DNA of 22,472 nucleotides from JBFXDW01 sp050180745. Its GTDB lineage: Bacteria; Pseudomonadota; Alphaproteobacteria; UBA9219. Position numbers and translations under genes: made by a program. The DNA lies in contig JBFXDW010000023.1 in the NCBI GenBank assembly GCA_050180745.1, positions 1 to 22,472 of the forward strand, in the 5' to 3' direction. A model generated the notes under the pieces. It worked only from the letters and a program-made list of their open reading frames with translations, was not told the DNA's origin and made no database searches. Each line of letters opens with the position of its first letter. Positions within the stretch are counted from its first letter, which is position 1. Of the stretch, positions 1-8,316 are shown one piece after another.

Positions 1-264
1 GGTAAATCTTCTACCTTCGCTCATGGACGATCTCCTTGCTTTTACACAAAGGAATCGTCCACCTAAATCCTTAATTTTTGATTCACGTGACGTGATTTTA
101 GGATGATTTATTCAACAAGGCCGTTTCCAAGGAGACTCTCAAAATTCATCCAAGCAGAATGAAAGAGTTTGAAGAGTATTTGCGTTATGCAGATAATCCA
201 TCCAGCACAGATGCGATCTGTCGTTATATTCGCCAAATTAATCCAGAGGATGCAGAAAACCTAA
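1..264. other. Left edge: no convincing gene
   Basis: A plus-strand frame is open from base 2 to a TGA at 104-106 and could be the C-terminal tail (34 residues, ending SRDVILG) of a gene starting outside the window. A 40-codon ORF at 159-281 has no clear ribosome binding site. Neither is recognisable. An imperfect inverted repeat (GGACGAT at 25-31 with ATCGTCC at 54-60, extended by TCCTT/AAGGA) lies inside the first frame. The stretch looks like junction debris of the neighbouring prophage. Confidence 0.3.
107..123. repeat. 17-bp direct repeat, copy 1
   Basis: TTTATTCAACAAGGCCG is repeated exactly at 2645-2661 in the same orientation. The two copies flank the segment holding the methylase scrap and the tail-recombinase fusion. 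It may be an insertion footprint, a target duplication or a short shared sequence used in rearrangement. Confidence 0.6.
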
Positions 265-534
265 TTAAGCGACTTTCTTGATGTTGTTGTAATCGAGAAT
301 CCATCCCGCAAACTCGCCAAAGCGGAAGAACGGCACAGCTTCATCGCCCAGAATGGCCGGATCAATCGGGCGTTGCACGCCGCTTAAGCTCAATTCCTTT
401 TCGATAATCTCTTCAGGTCGCACCCCAGCCGCGATCTTGTGCGACAAAGCAATGCGGGAAAGGATGGTCGCGGGATAGCCCTGTACGGCTTCGCACTTAT
501 CAACCACAAGGATCGCGCCCCCTGGCGGAGCCAT
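265..534 (-). pseudogene. Unrecognised ORF, probable gene fragment
   Basis: This 89-codon minus-strand frame contains GYPATILSRIALSHKIAAG and FFRFGEFAGWILDYN. Its composition is plausible for real coding sequence, but I do not recognise the family. The first few codons overlap, on the opposite strand, the beginning of a recognisable methylase fragment (from about 521). The apparent ATG start at 534 is therefore probably an accident of the junction, and the frame is likely the C-terminal part of a longer gene whose 5' end has been lost. No ribosome binding site supports the start. It lies among phage debris and may be phage-derived, but that is inference from position only. Confidence 0.3.
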
Positions 535-663
535 GATTATCGCCCTAGCCCGTGAGATGAGGGATCAGGGTATCAACTATCAAAAGAGGCTTCACGTCAC
601 GGCCATCGACATTGACCTTCGAGCCGTCCACATGGCCTACCTGCAATTTGCGCTCTTTCACAT
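521..663 (+). pseudogene. N-6 DNA methylase fragment
   Basis: The plus-strand frame reads GGAMIIALAREM, then a stretch containing QGINYQKRLHVTAIDID and VHMAYLQFALFHI. This resembles the SAM-binding motif I region and the following helix-strand of phage/plasmid-type N-6 adenine DNA methyltransferases, where HVTA(I/V)D(I/V)D..CVHM.Y.QL.LLGIPA is typical. Only about 47 residues survive. On the left the frame is open only from about 479 and loses similarity before the glycines of motif I. On the right similarity stops after FHI at 663, exactly where the serine recombinase fragment begins on the opposite strand. The NPPY/DPPY catalytic motif is absent, so this is a non-functional scrap of a longer gene joined to unrelated DNA at both ends. 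Family assignment rests on motif recognition by eye. Confidence 0.6.
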
Positions 664-2520
664 CTTAGCCCTTTTTTCAGTCAACTCGACCTTGTGCAAT
701 TCCAGTTCTTTGAGGCGATCTTCATAGACTTTGATTAAGGATGCCGAGTCAGATTCAAGAATGCGATCCATGATCTGCCCAATTCTCTTCTCTGCTTCTC
801 CATATTCTTTTTCAAGAAGAGCTGCATCGCGCCCTTGGTTTTTTTCCTGTTTTTCCCAGATACCCCGAAGCATTTGAACAACCATCTGGAACATGCTCTC
901 TGAAGGAGATAGGGTCTTCAAGAGACGTTCGAAAGAATGCTCGATCTCTTCCTTTCGGATAGACTTCTTAAAGGCTGCACAGTCCCTATTATAACAAAAA
1001 TAATACGGGTAGCTTCTGTACTTCCCTTTCGACCAACATGCTGTGAGAGTTTGACCGCAGTGGGCGCAAGCCACAAAACCCCGCAAAGGAAAATCTTCTT
1101 CGACTTCCGGTCGTGCGGGCGTTTTGGCTTGCTCCTCTATAGGCATGTACTTTAATAAGTCATATTCCTTTTCAATCCGCATGGTCGCAAGATTGACCAG
1201 CGTGATGCTTGTGCCTGAACTTGTCCAAAACTGACCGTTTTGAGGACGGGAGGAGTCGCCCTGAAGGCTGTATCCGTTCTCAAGCTGCACCCCATCGACA
1301 TGCGCAACATAACCAGAATTAATGTCCCATTTAATAATCCGTCCCAGACCGTTCATACAAAAATACAAATATCCAGTCGTATTGTCCCAAAATACTGCGT
1401 TCGGATTGTTGCCGCCTGTGTATGAGGAAATGTTTGTTGTTTCGACTTCGGCAATGCCTAAAAGGTTGAAAGAAACTCTTTTCGCGTAAGAAGCCGAGAT
1501 TTGCCAAATATTCCCGTCACCATCCTCGCAAAGCGGCGCTTCGTCCAAATGCGAAGTCAGAACTTCGGAAAGGTCATGGAGAAGAACAAAGTCCGTGCTG
1601 TAGATTTTGCGTGAACGATTGACAAGGATTTTATCCCCTTGAACGCTGCCCGTGACGCTGAACCCGATCCGGCTCGTTGTTTTCTTCATCACCGCCAGCG
1701 TTTCGGGATGCCGTTTAACAAGGTGCATCCCAACGCCATAAGCGTCCGAGGCATGATAGAAATAGCCTTCACCATCGAAGCCGTAGAGATCGCCATAAAG
1801 ATCATGCTTGTCGTCAAAAGGAACATTCAGCAAAAGCGCGTTATTGATAAGATCGTATTTATAAATCGTGCTATTGGCCGTAAAGCCAACCAGAGTCCCA
1901 TCGGAAGGCCAGATCACACCGCCATCGCGATACCGTCCCGAAACGGAAGGAAAGAGCGTTGCGTCGCAAGCCATGTCACCGGAGCCGACCACTTCCGCAC
2001 TGATACTTGGGATACGGTTCGAAAAGTCGGCAAGCTGCAAATCCGTGAAGACCAGATAGCACAGGCCTCGGTGAGCGGGAACGTTGCCCGTGCCGAGGTG
2101 CATTTCCATTGTACTGTCTGGTTTTTGCGTCTCCGTCCCCAAGTGAATGCGGATTACGCCAGCTTGTTTTTCTGTCGCCTGCGTGTTGCTAGCCGAAGCG
2201 TCATAAATGAGTTTCGTATCGGCCCAGATGCGCCGGATAGCTGAAACAGGTCCCGCGCACAAGCCAACGGCAAAAGAAACAGAATAAGTATAGCTGACTT
2301 GTTTGGCTCCGCCGCCACCTTTGCCGCCCGCGCTGCTTTCGTGGCGCGTTTCTTTCAGCTTAGTTGACCAAATGACGTTGCCAGCGACACGCATTGTTCC
2401 GTAAACAAGCTGGATCGTGCCGCCATAGGTCGAAGATTGAACCGAAAGATCGTCAAGCTTTGAACCTTCGACTTCCGTCTTAGAACCGAACAGGAGGTTG
2501 CCAAGCACAACCCCGCCCAT
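658..2520 (-). pseudogene. Chimera: phage tail protein fused to serine recombinase C-terminus
   Basis: This single open frame joins two unrelated genes. Residues 1 to about 460 resemble phage/GTA gp15-type tail (host specificity) proteins: MGGVVLGNLLFG, then VYGTMRVAGNVIWSTKLKE, a glycine-rich loop, and SYTYSVSFAVGLCAGPV. The middle may be beta-propeller-like, with many aromatic-glycine strands. From IEEQAKTPARPEVEEDF onward the protein is the C-terminal half of a large serine recombinase: a zinc ribbon with CAHC and a later C..C pair, then a coiled coil. It is paralogous to residues 271-425 of the recombinase at 5153-6712. The tail frame continues upstream of the first ATG to about 2563 (FGPSGQLRFGATVGW), so the native start is lost. 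The 3' end stops with TGA at 658-660, at the methylase junction. Probably not functional as a tail protein. Whether the fusion is expressed is unknown. Confidence 0.75.
1073..1139 (-). repeat. 67-bp near-identical block at fusion joint (copy A)
   Basis: Read on the minus strand, this block begins TAGAGGAGCAAGCC and matches 5961-6027 at 65 of 67 positions by eye. Beyond it the two recombinase sequences fall to clearly lower similarity. It sits exactly at the tail/recombinase junction. Confidence 0.8.
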
Positions 2521-2563
2521 CCAACCTACGGTCGCACCAAACCGAAGCTGTCCTGAAGGCCCA

Positions 2564-2812
2564 AACCCTCAACACCTTCCGAAACCTCGCTGCCCCTGAA
2601 TATTAAACTTTAAAGAAATAAGAAAACTGCGTCCGCAATCACGCTTTATTCAACAAGGCCGCTGAATGGCACAATCTTACAGAAGAACCAAGCTGTGCTG
2701 AAATTGCAAGACAAGCCGTTGCTTATGAGCAATCATGTTTTGACCCCACCCTAAAAACGTGGAGGGATACTAGATACAATAGGCTTCTTCCGTAGAGGCC
2801 GTGGCCGCTTCA
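2564..2812. other. Gene-free junction DNA between tail and lysozyme fragments
   Basis: No gene is supported here. The tail frame is closed upstream by a stop codon near 2564. The stretch contains the second copy of the 17-bp direct repeat (2645-2661). A plus-strand frame that follows it (FNKAAEWHNLTEEPSCAEIA, ending in TAG near 2793) is unrecognised and has no start. The stretch separates two broken phage genes on the minus strand and is probably a remnant of inserted or rearranged DNA. Confidence 0.4.
2645..2661. repeat. 17-bp direct repeat, copy 2
   Basis: Exact second copy of the sequence at 107-123, same orientation, 2.5 kb apart. The bases on either side differ between copies. Confidence 0.6.
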
Positions 2813-2914
2813 TTACCCAATTGTCCATTTCCCTGCCGAACATAAGTAAGAAGAAAGACGCAAACCCTCGAACATTTTGACAAGATCAAGGGCTTCCTGT
2901 GGGATTTCAGGCAT
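2813..2914 (-). pseudogene. Phage lysozyme (GH24) N-terminal fragment
   Basis: The frame begins ATG CCT GAA at 2914 and reads MPEIPQEALDLVKMFEGLRL, then SSYLCSAGKWTIG before a TAA at 2813-2815. This is the N-terminus of a T4/lambdoid-type endolysin (muramidase). The FEGLRL motif carries the catalytic glutamate (E16), and G.WTIGYG.T is the conserved continuation. The protein stops within that motif after WTIG, at 33 residues, where about 140-180 would be expected. The aspartate and threonine of the catalytic triad are missing, so it cannot be active. An IS or a rearrangement joint probably lies at about 2812. It fits with the tail and capsid genes nearby as part of the decayed prophage. Confidence 0.75.
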
Positions 2915-2940
2915 GATTTTGTTCCTTTCTTTCAGGTACA

Positions 2941-2968
2941 AAAAAAGCCGCATAGTTGCGGCTTTTTT
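2941..2968. terminator. Bidirectional rho-independent terminator
   Basis: A perfect 12-bp stem (AAAAAAGCCGCA / TGCGGCTTTTTT) closes a 4-base loop (TAGT). It has a T-run in either direction. It lies 17 bp beyond the stop of the 96-aa gene and should end its transcript, insulating the lysozyme remnant. Confidence 0.85.
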
Positions 2969-2985
2969 GAATTAGGCGAGAAACT

Positions 2986-3276
2986 TTACGTTTCGATCAG
3001 TTTACCTGTTACACTCAATGCACGATTTTCATCAACATAGGCTCCATGCCATAAACCATTATCATCACGATCTATTGATATGGGGATCTTTTCTAAATCA
3101 AACTTGTCAGCATTTTTGATGTGTTTTAGTTCGTATATGCCTGTAAGAAGATCATTTAAATATGATACCTTCATAAAATGCTCAAAAACGTCACAAATAA
3201 ACTCTACAACCTCAACGTCACAGTCTTCGTTTTCAAAAACACTTATCTCAAAATTACATATTTTATTTTTTTCCAT
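2986..3276 (-). CDS. Hypothetical 96-aa AT-rich cargo protein
   Basis: I do not recognise this protein. It is acidic (EVFENEDCDVEVVEFICDVF, then many Asp/Glu), has no signal peptide or membrane segment, and would be a small soluble protein. The ATG at 3276 is preceded by a strong Shine-Dalgarno sequence (AAGGAGA, 7 bases upstream), and a perfect terminator follows the stop, so it looks like an intact expression unit. It is visibly more AT-rich than the flanking phage genes. It sits between a capsid protease and a lysozyme fragment. This is the pattern of a moron or cargo gene acquired by a phage, but that role is inference from position and composition. An immunity or antitoxin-like protein is another possibility with no direct support. 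Confidence 0.65.
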   Translation of the reverse strand: MEKNKICNFEISVFENEDCDVEVVEFICDVFEHFMKVSYLNDLLTGIYELKHIKNADKFDLEKIPISIDRDDNGLWHGAYVDENRALSVTGKLIET

Positions 3277-3289
3277 GATAATTCTCCTT

Positions 3290-3592
3290 TTAAAATCGCT
3301 TATTCAAATGTTCCTGCAATTTCAAATTTCCGATCTTTGGCCTCAAAAACACCTTCCCACTCGGAATATCCTCTTTCCGCACTTCTGCAACGGGAACCGT
3401 CTTTTTAATAAAGGCCTCGGCTTTTTCAGGCGCACCAGCCAAAGAACAAAGGTCTTGCACCTCGTTCATATAAGCTTGGGCTTCTGCGAAACCTTCGGCC
3501 TTCGCTTGTTTCAGCAATTCATCTTGAGATGCCGTAGCTTCGGATGAGGTTTCTTGTGTTTGACGGGTTGGGATTTCTTCTGGCTTTGTCAT
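3290..3592 (-). CDS. Possible nested scaffold protein (Nu3-like internal start)
   Basis: Inside the protease frame an ATG at 3592 (MTKPEEIPTRQ) is preceded by AAAGGACGTTTTT, an AGGA ribosome binding sequence with a 7-base spacer. Initiation here would give a 100-residue charged protein identical to the protease C-terminus. In phage lambda the scaffold Nu3 is made this way from within gene C. The arrangement is seen in the sequence. The function is inference from the lambda precedent, and in this broken prophage the product would have no capsid to build. The small size is compatible with a scaffold domain but is not proof. Confidence 0.4.
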   Translation of the reverse strand: MTKPEEIPTRQTQETSSEATASQDELLKQAKAEGFAEAQAYMNEVQDLCSLAGAPEKAEAFIKKTVPVAEVRKEDIPSGKVFLRPKIGNLKLQEHLNKRF

Positions 3593-4059
3593 AAAAACGT
3601 CCTTTCTGTTTGGAGGGATTGAGAGATGAGAAGAAAGATCGGTGAGTGCCGTATCAAAGGTTCCGAGCTTGTCCGCTAAACCAGCGGCTTTTGCCTCATC
3701 ACCAAAGAAAAGAGCCGCTTGAGTCTTTTTAATTGCGCTAGGGTCAAGCTCACGGCCATTCGCAACGCTTTGAACAAACATGGCGTAGATACGGTTCACT
3801 TCTTTTTGCAAAGAGTTACGAGCAGGATCGGCCAGCGGCTTATGCGGGGAATAATCGTCTTTATGTTCCCCTGCAAAAATGGCCGTATATTTAAGGCCTT
3901 CCTCTTCATCGGCTTGGCTTTGATCGAGATGAACAGCAATCACACCAATAGACCCAACGCCAGCCGTGCGCGAAATGTAGATACGCTCTGCGGAGGCTGC
4001 TAACGCATAGGCTGCGGAAAAGGCTTCTTCATTTGCTACCGCCCAAACAGGCTTGGCTT

Positions 4060-4079
4060 GGCGCGCCGCTCGGCGCGCC
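4060..4079. repeat. GC palindrome pair at gene-fragment joint
   Basis: Two GGCGCGCC palindromes (4060-4067 and 4072-4079) are separated by GCTC. They lie exactly between the end of recognisable protease sequence (minus strand) and the start of recognisable terminase sequence (plus strand). They may mark the breakpoint of an inversion or deletion. Confidence 0.6.
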
Positions 4080-4080
4080 C

Positions 4081-4563
4081 AGCCCGATGGATGTGACGAT
4101 ACGGGGCAAGCGCAAGCGGCGAGGCCTTCTGGTTTGGCCTGTTGGATCATCCTTCAGCAAATCTGAAGTTTATGGATGCCTTCGGAAGGACGCGCCGACC
4201 GATGAACAAAAAGACGAGGGCATTGGCTTTCCCGCTGGGTACTGCCACTTCCCAAAATACGGCGAAGAGTATTTCAAGCAGCTCACCGCTGAACGGTTGG
4301 TAACAACAAAAAACAAGCGAGGCTTCCCCCACCGTGAATGGCGCAAAGAGCGTGAACGAAACGAAGCCCTAGATTGCCGCGTGTACGCCCGTGCCGCCGC
4401 CGCCAGCGTTGGGATCGACCGTTTTTCTGAAAGTATTTGGTTGAAACTTGAAGTGGCCGTTGGCGTAACGCAGGAGAGCGCAAGCGCCGAGACCAATGCT
4501 GCCCCCGCTCAAAAGGCCACACCCGCGCCACAGCGCCGCACAATAAGGAGCAGCTACGTATGA
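4081..4563 (+). pseudogene. Phage terminase large subunit, C-terminal fragment
   Basis: From about 4084 the frame reads PMDVTIRGKRKRRGLLVWPVG, then SKSEVYGCLR, then GFPAGYCHFPKYGEEYFKQL, then EWRKERERNEALDCRVYARA and SVGIDRF. This is the nuclease-domain end of GpA/lambda-type terminase large subunits, which cut and package phage DNA. The conserved RNEALDCRVYA segment lies near the C-terminus as expected. The ATPase domain (Walker A/B) is absent, so about three quarters of the 550-650-residue protein is missing. The ATG at 4033 belongs to the antisense of the protease and is not a native start. The C-terminus (SAETNAAPAQKATPAPQ) is low-complexity. Its stop codon overlaps the start of the next 55-aa gene (ATGA), the usual tight packing of phage head genes. 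Confidence 0.8.
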
Positions 4564-4727
4564 GCCTTCCTCCAGAGCTTGAACAGTATCGAGCCTATAC
4601 AAAAAACTTCGATATGAGCGATCAGGAGAAGGATGAATTGATCCAGACAACGTGGATTCTTCTACAACGGCTTGTGGATCAATCCTTTGGTTTCCAAGCC
4701 TTACAAGAAAACGAAAGACGCAGTTAA
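4560..4727 (+). CDS. Small conserved-type 55-aa protein
   Basis: The start codon overlaps the terminase stop (ATGA at 4560-4563), suggesting translational coupling. The product (MSLPPELEQYRAYTKNF, then MSDQEKDELIQTTWILLQRL and VDQSFGFQ) is predicted to be helical and has no signal or membrane segment. From memory, similar short proteins starting MSLPPEL and containing KDELI and VD.aFG lie near recombinases in alphaproteobacterial prophages and mobile islands. I cannot verify this here, and no function is known to me. It is the last gene of the head-gene remnant and precedes the recombinase promoter by about 35 bp, so it may belong either to the phage or to the integration module. Confidence 0.6.
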   Translation: MSLPPELEQYRAYTKNFDMSDQEKDELIQTTWILLQRLVDQSFGFQALQENERRS

Positions 4728-4763
4728 AACAGTCACTTGACCCTATAATATGGGGGCGGGTGG

Positions 4764-4772
4764 TGTTATAAT
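4764..4772 (+). promoter_or_regulatory. Extended -10 promoter for recombinase pair
   Basis: TGTTATAAT is a perfect extended -10 element (TGnTATAAT) 40 bases before the ATG at 4812. There is no good -35 at 17 bases: TTGACC at 4737 is 24 bases away. A ribosome binding site (AAGGGGATAAAAGG) follows. Assignment is by motif only. Confidence 0.5.
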
Positions 4773-4811
4773 AGGCTTGGTTAAAACTATTTCAAAAGGG
4801 GATAAAAGGTC

Positions 4812-5152
4812 ATGAGTGCTATTATCTATTGCCGCACAGCGTCAACAATAGGAAGCCGACCAGATCAGGCGGCTCTTGAACAGGAAAAACTCTGTCGTGA
4901 TTTTGCTGAGACAGAAGGCTATGAGGTTACCAATGTTTTTTTCGACTTAGGCGTGTCCGGCAATTCAAAGGATCGGCACGGATTCCAAGCTCTTCTAAAT
5001 TTCTTGCGCCAACGCCCGAAGCCCGTAACTGTTTTAGTTAGTTCTGTGGATCGCATTGCCCGTGATTTAGGCGTTCTTCAGGAATTGGTCGATAAACTTA
5101 CGGACATGGGAGCACCCCTGACTATCGCAGATAAAGAATTTCATAAAGGCTT

Positions 5153-5156
<4 letters not shown>
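4812..5156 (+). CDS. Small serine recombinase (resolvase domain only), atypical active site
   Basis: The 114-residue protein is a serine recombinase N-terminal catalytic domain: AIIYCRTAST at residues 3-12, FFDLGVSGNSKDRHGFQALL, and VSSVDRIARDL carrying the conserved arginines. It ends without a recombinase domain, zinc ribbon or helix-turn-helix. In resolvases and in the neighbouring large recombinase the nucleophile is the serine after R-V (YCRVS). Here that position is alanine (R8-T9-A10), with serine one place later (S11). The spacing to the following Q is also altered. Either S11 substitutes or the protein is catalytically dead and acts as a partner or regulator. The stop overlaps the start of the next gene (ATGA at 5153-5156), so the two are translationally coupled and probably work together. 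The domain assignment is firm; the activity call depends on the alignment register. Confidence 0.8.
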
Positions 5157-6738
<1,582 letters not shown>

Positions 6739-6773
6739 ACTCTTACAACATCAGGACAGCTTTCGGTATCCTG

Positions 6774-6802
6774 ACTATCCCTATGTGGGATGAAAGCGTC
6801 AA
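6774..6802 (-). promoter_or_regulatory. Promoter of tRNA-Ala
   Basis: On the minus strand TTGACG (6802-6797), a 17-base spacer and GATAGT (6779-6774) make a reasonable sigma70 promoter about 28 bases before the leader that reaches the tRNA 5' end at 6738. A short inverted repeat (TCAGGA/TCCTGA, 6751-6774) lies in the leader. Confidence 0.5.
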
Positions 6803-6891
6803 ACTACCTTATTTTTCCTCAAATACAAGAGGAAATTTCTCTTTTATAGCTTACTATCCTTCAATTTTTTGCGACCAGCCACACTACCAGT

Positions 6892-7000
6892 CGTCATGCC
6901 GGATCATCACTCACTAGAGCAATAGACCTTCATAAACGCAGCATGAGGAGATGGATTCTGGCTCACATCTTTCGCTACGCTCAGATGGGCCGGAATGACG
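6892..7000. repeat. Palindromic intergenic repeat (about 109 bp)
   Basis: The ends CGTCATGCCGG (6892-6902) and CCGGAATGACG (6990-7000) are inverted repeats with one mismatch. An internal stem-forming part has CATCT...AGATG. The CGTCAT/ATGACG ends resemble those of the repeats at 11800-11916 and 20345-20448. It is probably a non-coding dispersed element. The rest of 6739-7179 shows no gene. Confidence 0.55.
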
Positions 7001-7179
7001 AGAAGGGGGTAAATCGAACGGTATTGGAAGCTCCCAACAGTTTTTTGAATTTTGAAGGCAGGTAAGCTTTTATAGAGACAAGAACAAGATTCTGAACTGG
7101 CTCTTATTGCTTGCTTCAGGCAAGGGGCTGGGCCATCATTATGAGCGATTTCTGATTCCAAAAATAAAAGGATATATAG

Positions 7180-7755
7180 ATGAGCTCAACACCCCTTGCC
7201 GATTTCCTTAATCTTTCCGCTGATATTGTGAGGCAGGCGGCCAGTCATATTTCTCAAGATACGATGGATCGGGCTGTTAATGTATGTGTTGAGGCGCTTC
7301 AAGGAGACAAGCCTATTCTAGTTTGCGGGAATGGCGGCTCGGCCTCGGATGCCATGCATATTGCCGGAGAGCTCGTGGCGCGGTTCCTAAAAGAACGCAA
7401 AGGGCAGAATTGTATTTGCCTATCCTCTAATACGGCCATGTTGACGGCTTGGGCGAATGATTATGATTATGAGTCCATTTTTGCGCGGCAGGTTGAGGCC
7501 TATGGCAAAGAAGGTGCTGTAATTATCGGTCTGAGCACCAGCGGTAATTCAAAGAATGTTATCGCGGCGTTTGAAAAAGCTAAAGAGCTAGGAATGAAGA
7601 CGATCGGTCTGACAGGGCAGGGCGGGGGCAAGATGGCTCCGTTATGTGATGTGATGCTGGATGCGCCGAGCCTGCATACGCCTTTAATCCAACAAGTTCA
7701 TATTTGCCTTTACCACTATTTATGTGAAAAAATAGAAGCACGTATTGCGGCATAA
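7180..7755 (+). CDS. gmhA: Phosphoheptose isomerase GmhA
   Basis: This SIS-domain enzyme converts sedoheptulose 7-phosphate to D-glycero-D-manno-heptose 7-phosphate, the first step in making the ADP-heptose of the LPS inner core, in the cytoplasm. Diagnostic motifs are CGNGGSASDAMHIAGELVAR (residues 49-68), including the catalytic glutamate E64, STSGNSKN (119-126) for phosphate binding, and LIQQVHICLYHYL with the catalytic histidine H174. At 191 residues it matches the family's usual 190-200. AAAAGGATATATAG upstream provides the ribosome binding site for the ATG at 7180. No other heptose gene adjoins it, but a family 9 (heptosyltransferase-like) gene is in the window at 21063. The start at MSSTPLADFL fits homologues. 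Confidence 0.92.
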   Translation: MSSTPLADFLNLSADIVRQAASHISQDTMDRAVNVCVEALQGDKPILVCGNGGSASDAMHIAGELVARFLKERKGQNCICLSSNTAMLTAWANDYDYESIFARQVEAYGKEGAVIIGLSTSGNSKNVIAAFEKAKELGMKTIGLTGQGGGKMAPLCDVMLDAPSLHTPLIQQVHICLYHYLCEKIEARIAA

Positions 7756-7818
7756 ATGAAGATGAAAGAAAACAAGGGTGATTCGATAAGAATGATCCTG
7801 TGATGCGAAAGATTCATA

Positions 7819-8316
7819 ATGGCAGATGATTTTCAAAGACAGCTTAATAAAGTTTTTGCTCTTGTTGAATCGGATCACGAGGGCGAAGCTTTAGGCGCTA
7901 TGCGTATGCTGCGGCGCTTGTTGGATAAGGAAGGCCTGAATCTGTCTGATCTTGCGCGTGCGGCGCAGAAGGGATCTTTTTCTCTTTCTAAGGCGTTTTT
8001 TTCTCCGGCGCAGGTACAGCTTGAGGCGAAAATTGAACAGCTCCAAGAAGATTTGCAAGCACATGCCGAACAGAATGAAAATCTTACGACTCAGATAGAA
8101 TTCTGGCGGCGGCGCTCTTACGAGGTTGAACAGCTTTTGAATGTGCAGAAGGCCGAGGCTGAGCGCTGGCGCGAGATGGCTCGTGAAACTGCCGAGAAAT
8201 TGTGGGAAGTTGGTAAGCTGGCTCAGGCCGAGGCGTTTCTGGCTCAGAATCCCTTGCTTGAAGATGAGGCGGCAGAGGACGAAACTGAAATAGTGAAAAT
8301 GAAGGAAGCAGGATGA
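7819..8316 (+). CDS. Coiled-coil cytoplasmic protein, DUF2786-like N-terminus
   Basis: The function of this 165-residue protein is unknown. Residues 5-45 (LNKVFALVESDHEGEALGAM, then LRRLLDKEGLNLSDL) resemble the N-terminal helical repeat of DUF2786-type proteins, in which small segments precede counts of multiple gene-encoded units. Residues 70-145 are a long amphipathic coiled coil (QLEAKIEQLQEDLQAHAEQN, then AERWREMARETAEKLWEV). The C-terminus is acidic. There is no signal peptide or membrane segment. Its stop overlaps the start of the prepilin peptidase by 4 bp (ATGA, 8313-8316), so the two are translationally coupled. The DUF2786 suggestion is weak and based on the pattern N/D-E-A-x-x-A-M. 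The start codon at 7819 has only a modest ribosome binding sequence (GCGAAAGATT). Confidence 0.75.
   Translation: MADDFQRQLNKVFALVESDHEGEALGAMRMLRRLLDKEGLNLSDLARAAQKGSFSLSKAFFSPAQVQLEAKIEQLQEDLQAHAEQNENLTTQIEFWRRRSYEVEQLLNVQKAEAERWREMARETAEKLWEVGKLAQAEAFLAQNPLLEDEAAEDETEIVKMKEAG

Larger units (their letters stand above)
3290..4080 (-). pseudogene. S49 capsid protease (head maturation), 5'-truncated
   Basis: The sequence matches phage S49/SppA-type head maturation proteases (lambda gpC family). AKPVWAVANEEAFSAAYALA carries the nucleophilic serine (SAAY), followed by SAERIYISRTAGVGSIGVIA, then HKPLADPARNSLQKEVNRIY and KAAGLADKLGT. The C-terminal third is charged and low-complexity, ending LRPKIGNLKLQEHLNKRF, and resembles a fused scaffold domain. 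The open frame runs to an ATG at 4150, but residues before about AARQAKP are antisense to the terminase fragment and are not native. About 100-130 N-terminal residues of the protease fold are missing, so activity is unlikely. In lambdoid phages this gene lies downstream of terminase and portal on the same strand. Here it faces the terminase fragment head to head, showing an inversion or shuffling at about 4068-4080. Confidence 0.75.

Noticed and set aside
533..727. Full 64-aa plus-strand ORF as a gene
   Set aside because: Only the part up to about 663 resembles a methylase. The rest is antisense to the recombinase fragment.
1639..2244. 201-codon plus-strand ORF
   Set aside because: It is the shadow of the tail protein frame on the opposite strand, with no recognisable motif.
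4147..4650. Several minus-strand ORFs over the terminase fragment
   Set aside because: The plus strand there encodes clearly recognisable terminase motifs, so these are shadows.
4737..4742. TTGACC as a -35 for the recombinase promoter
   Set aside because: It is 24 bases from the TATAAT, too far for a normal sigma70 promoter. The extended -10 is more likely to suffice.
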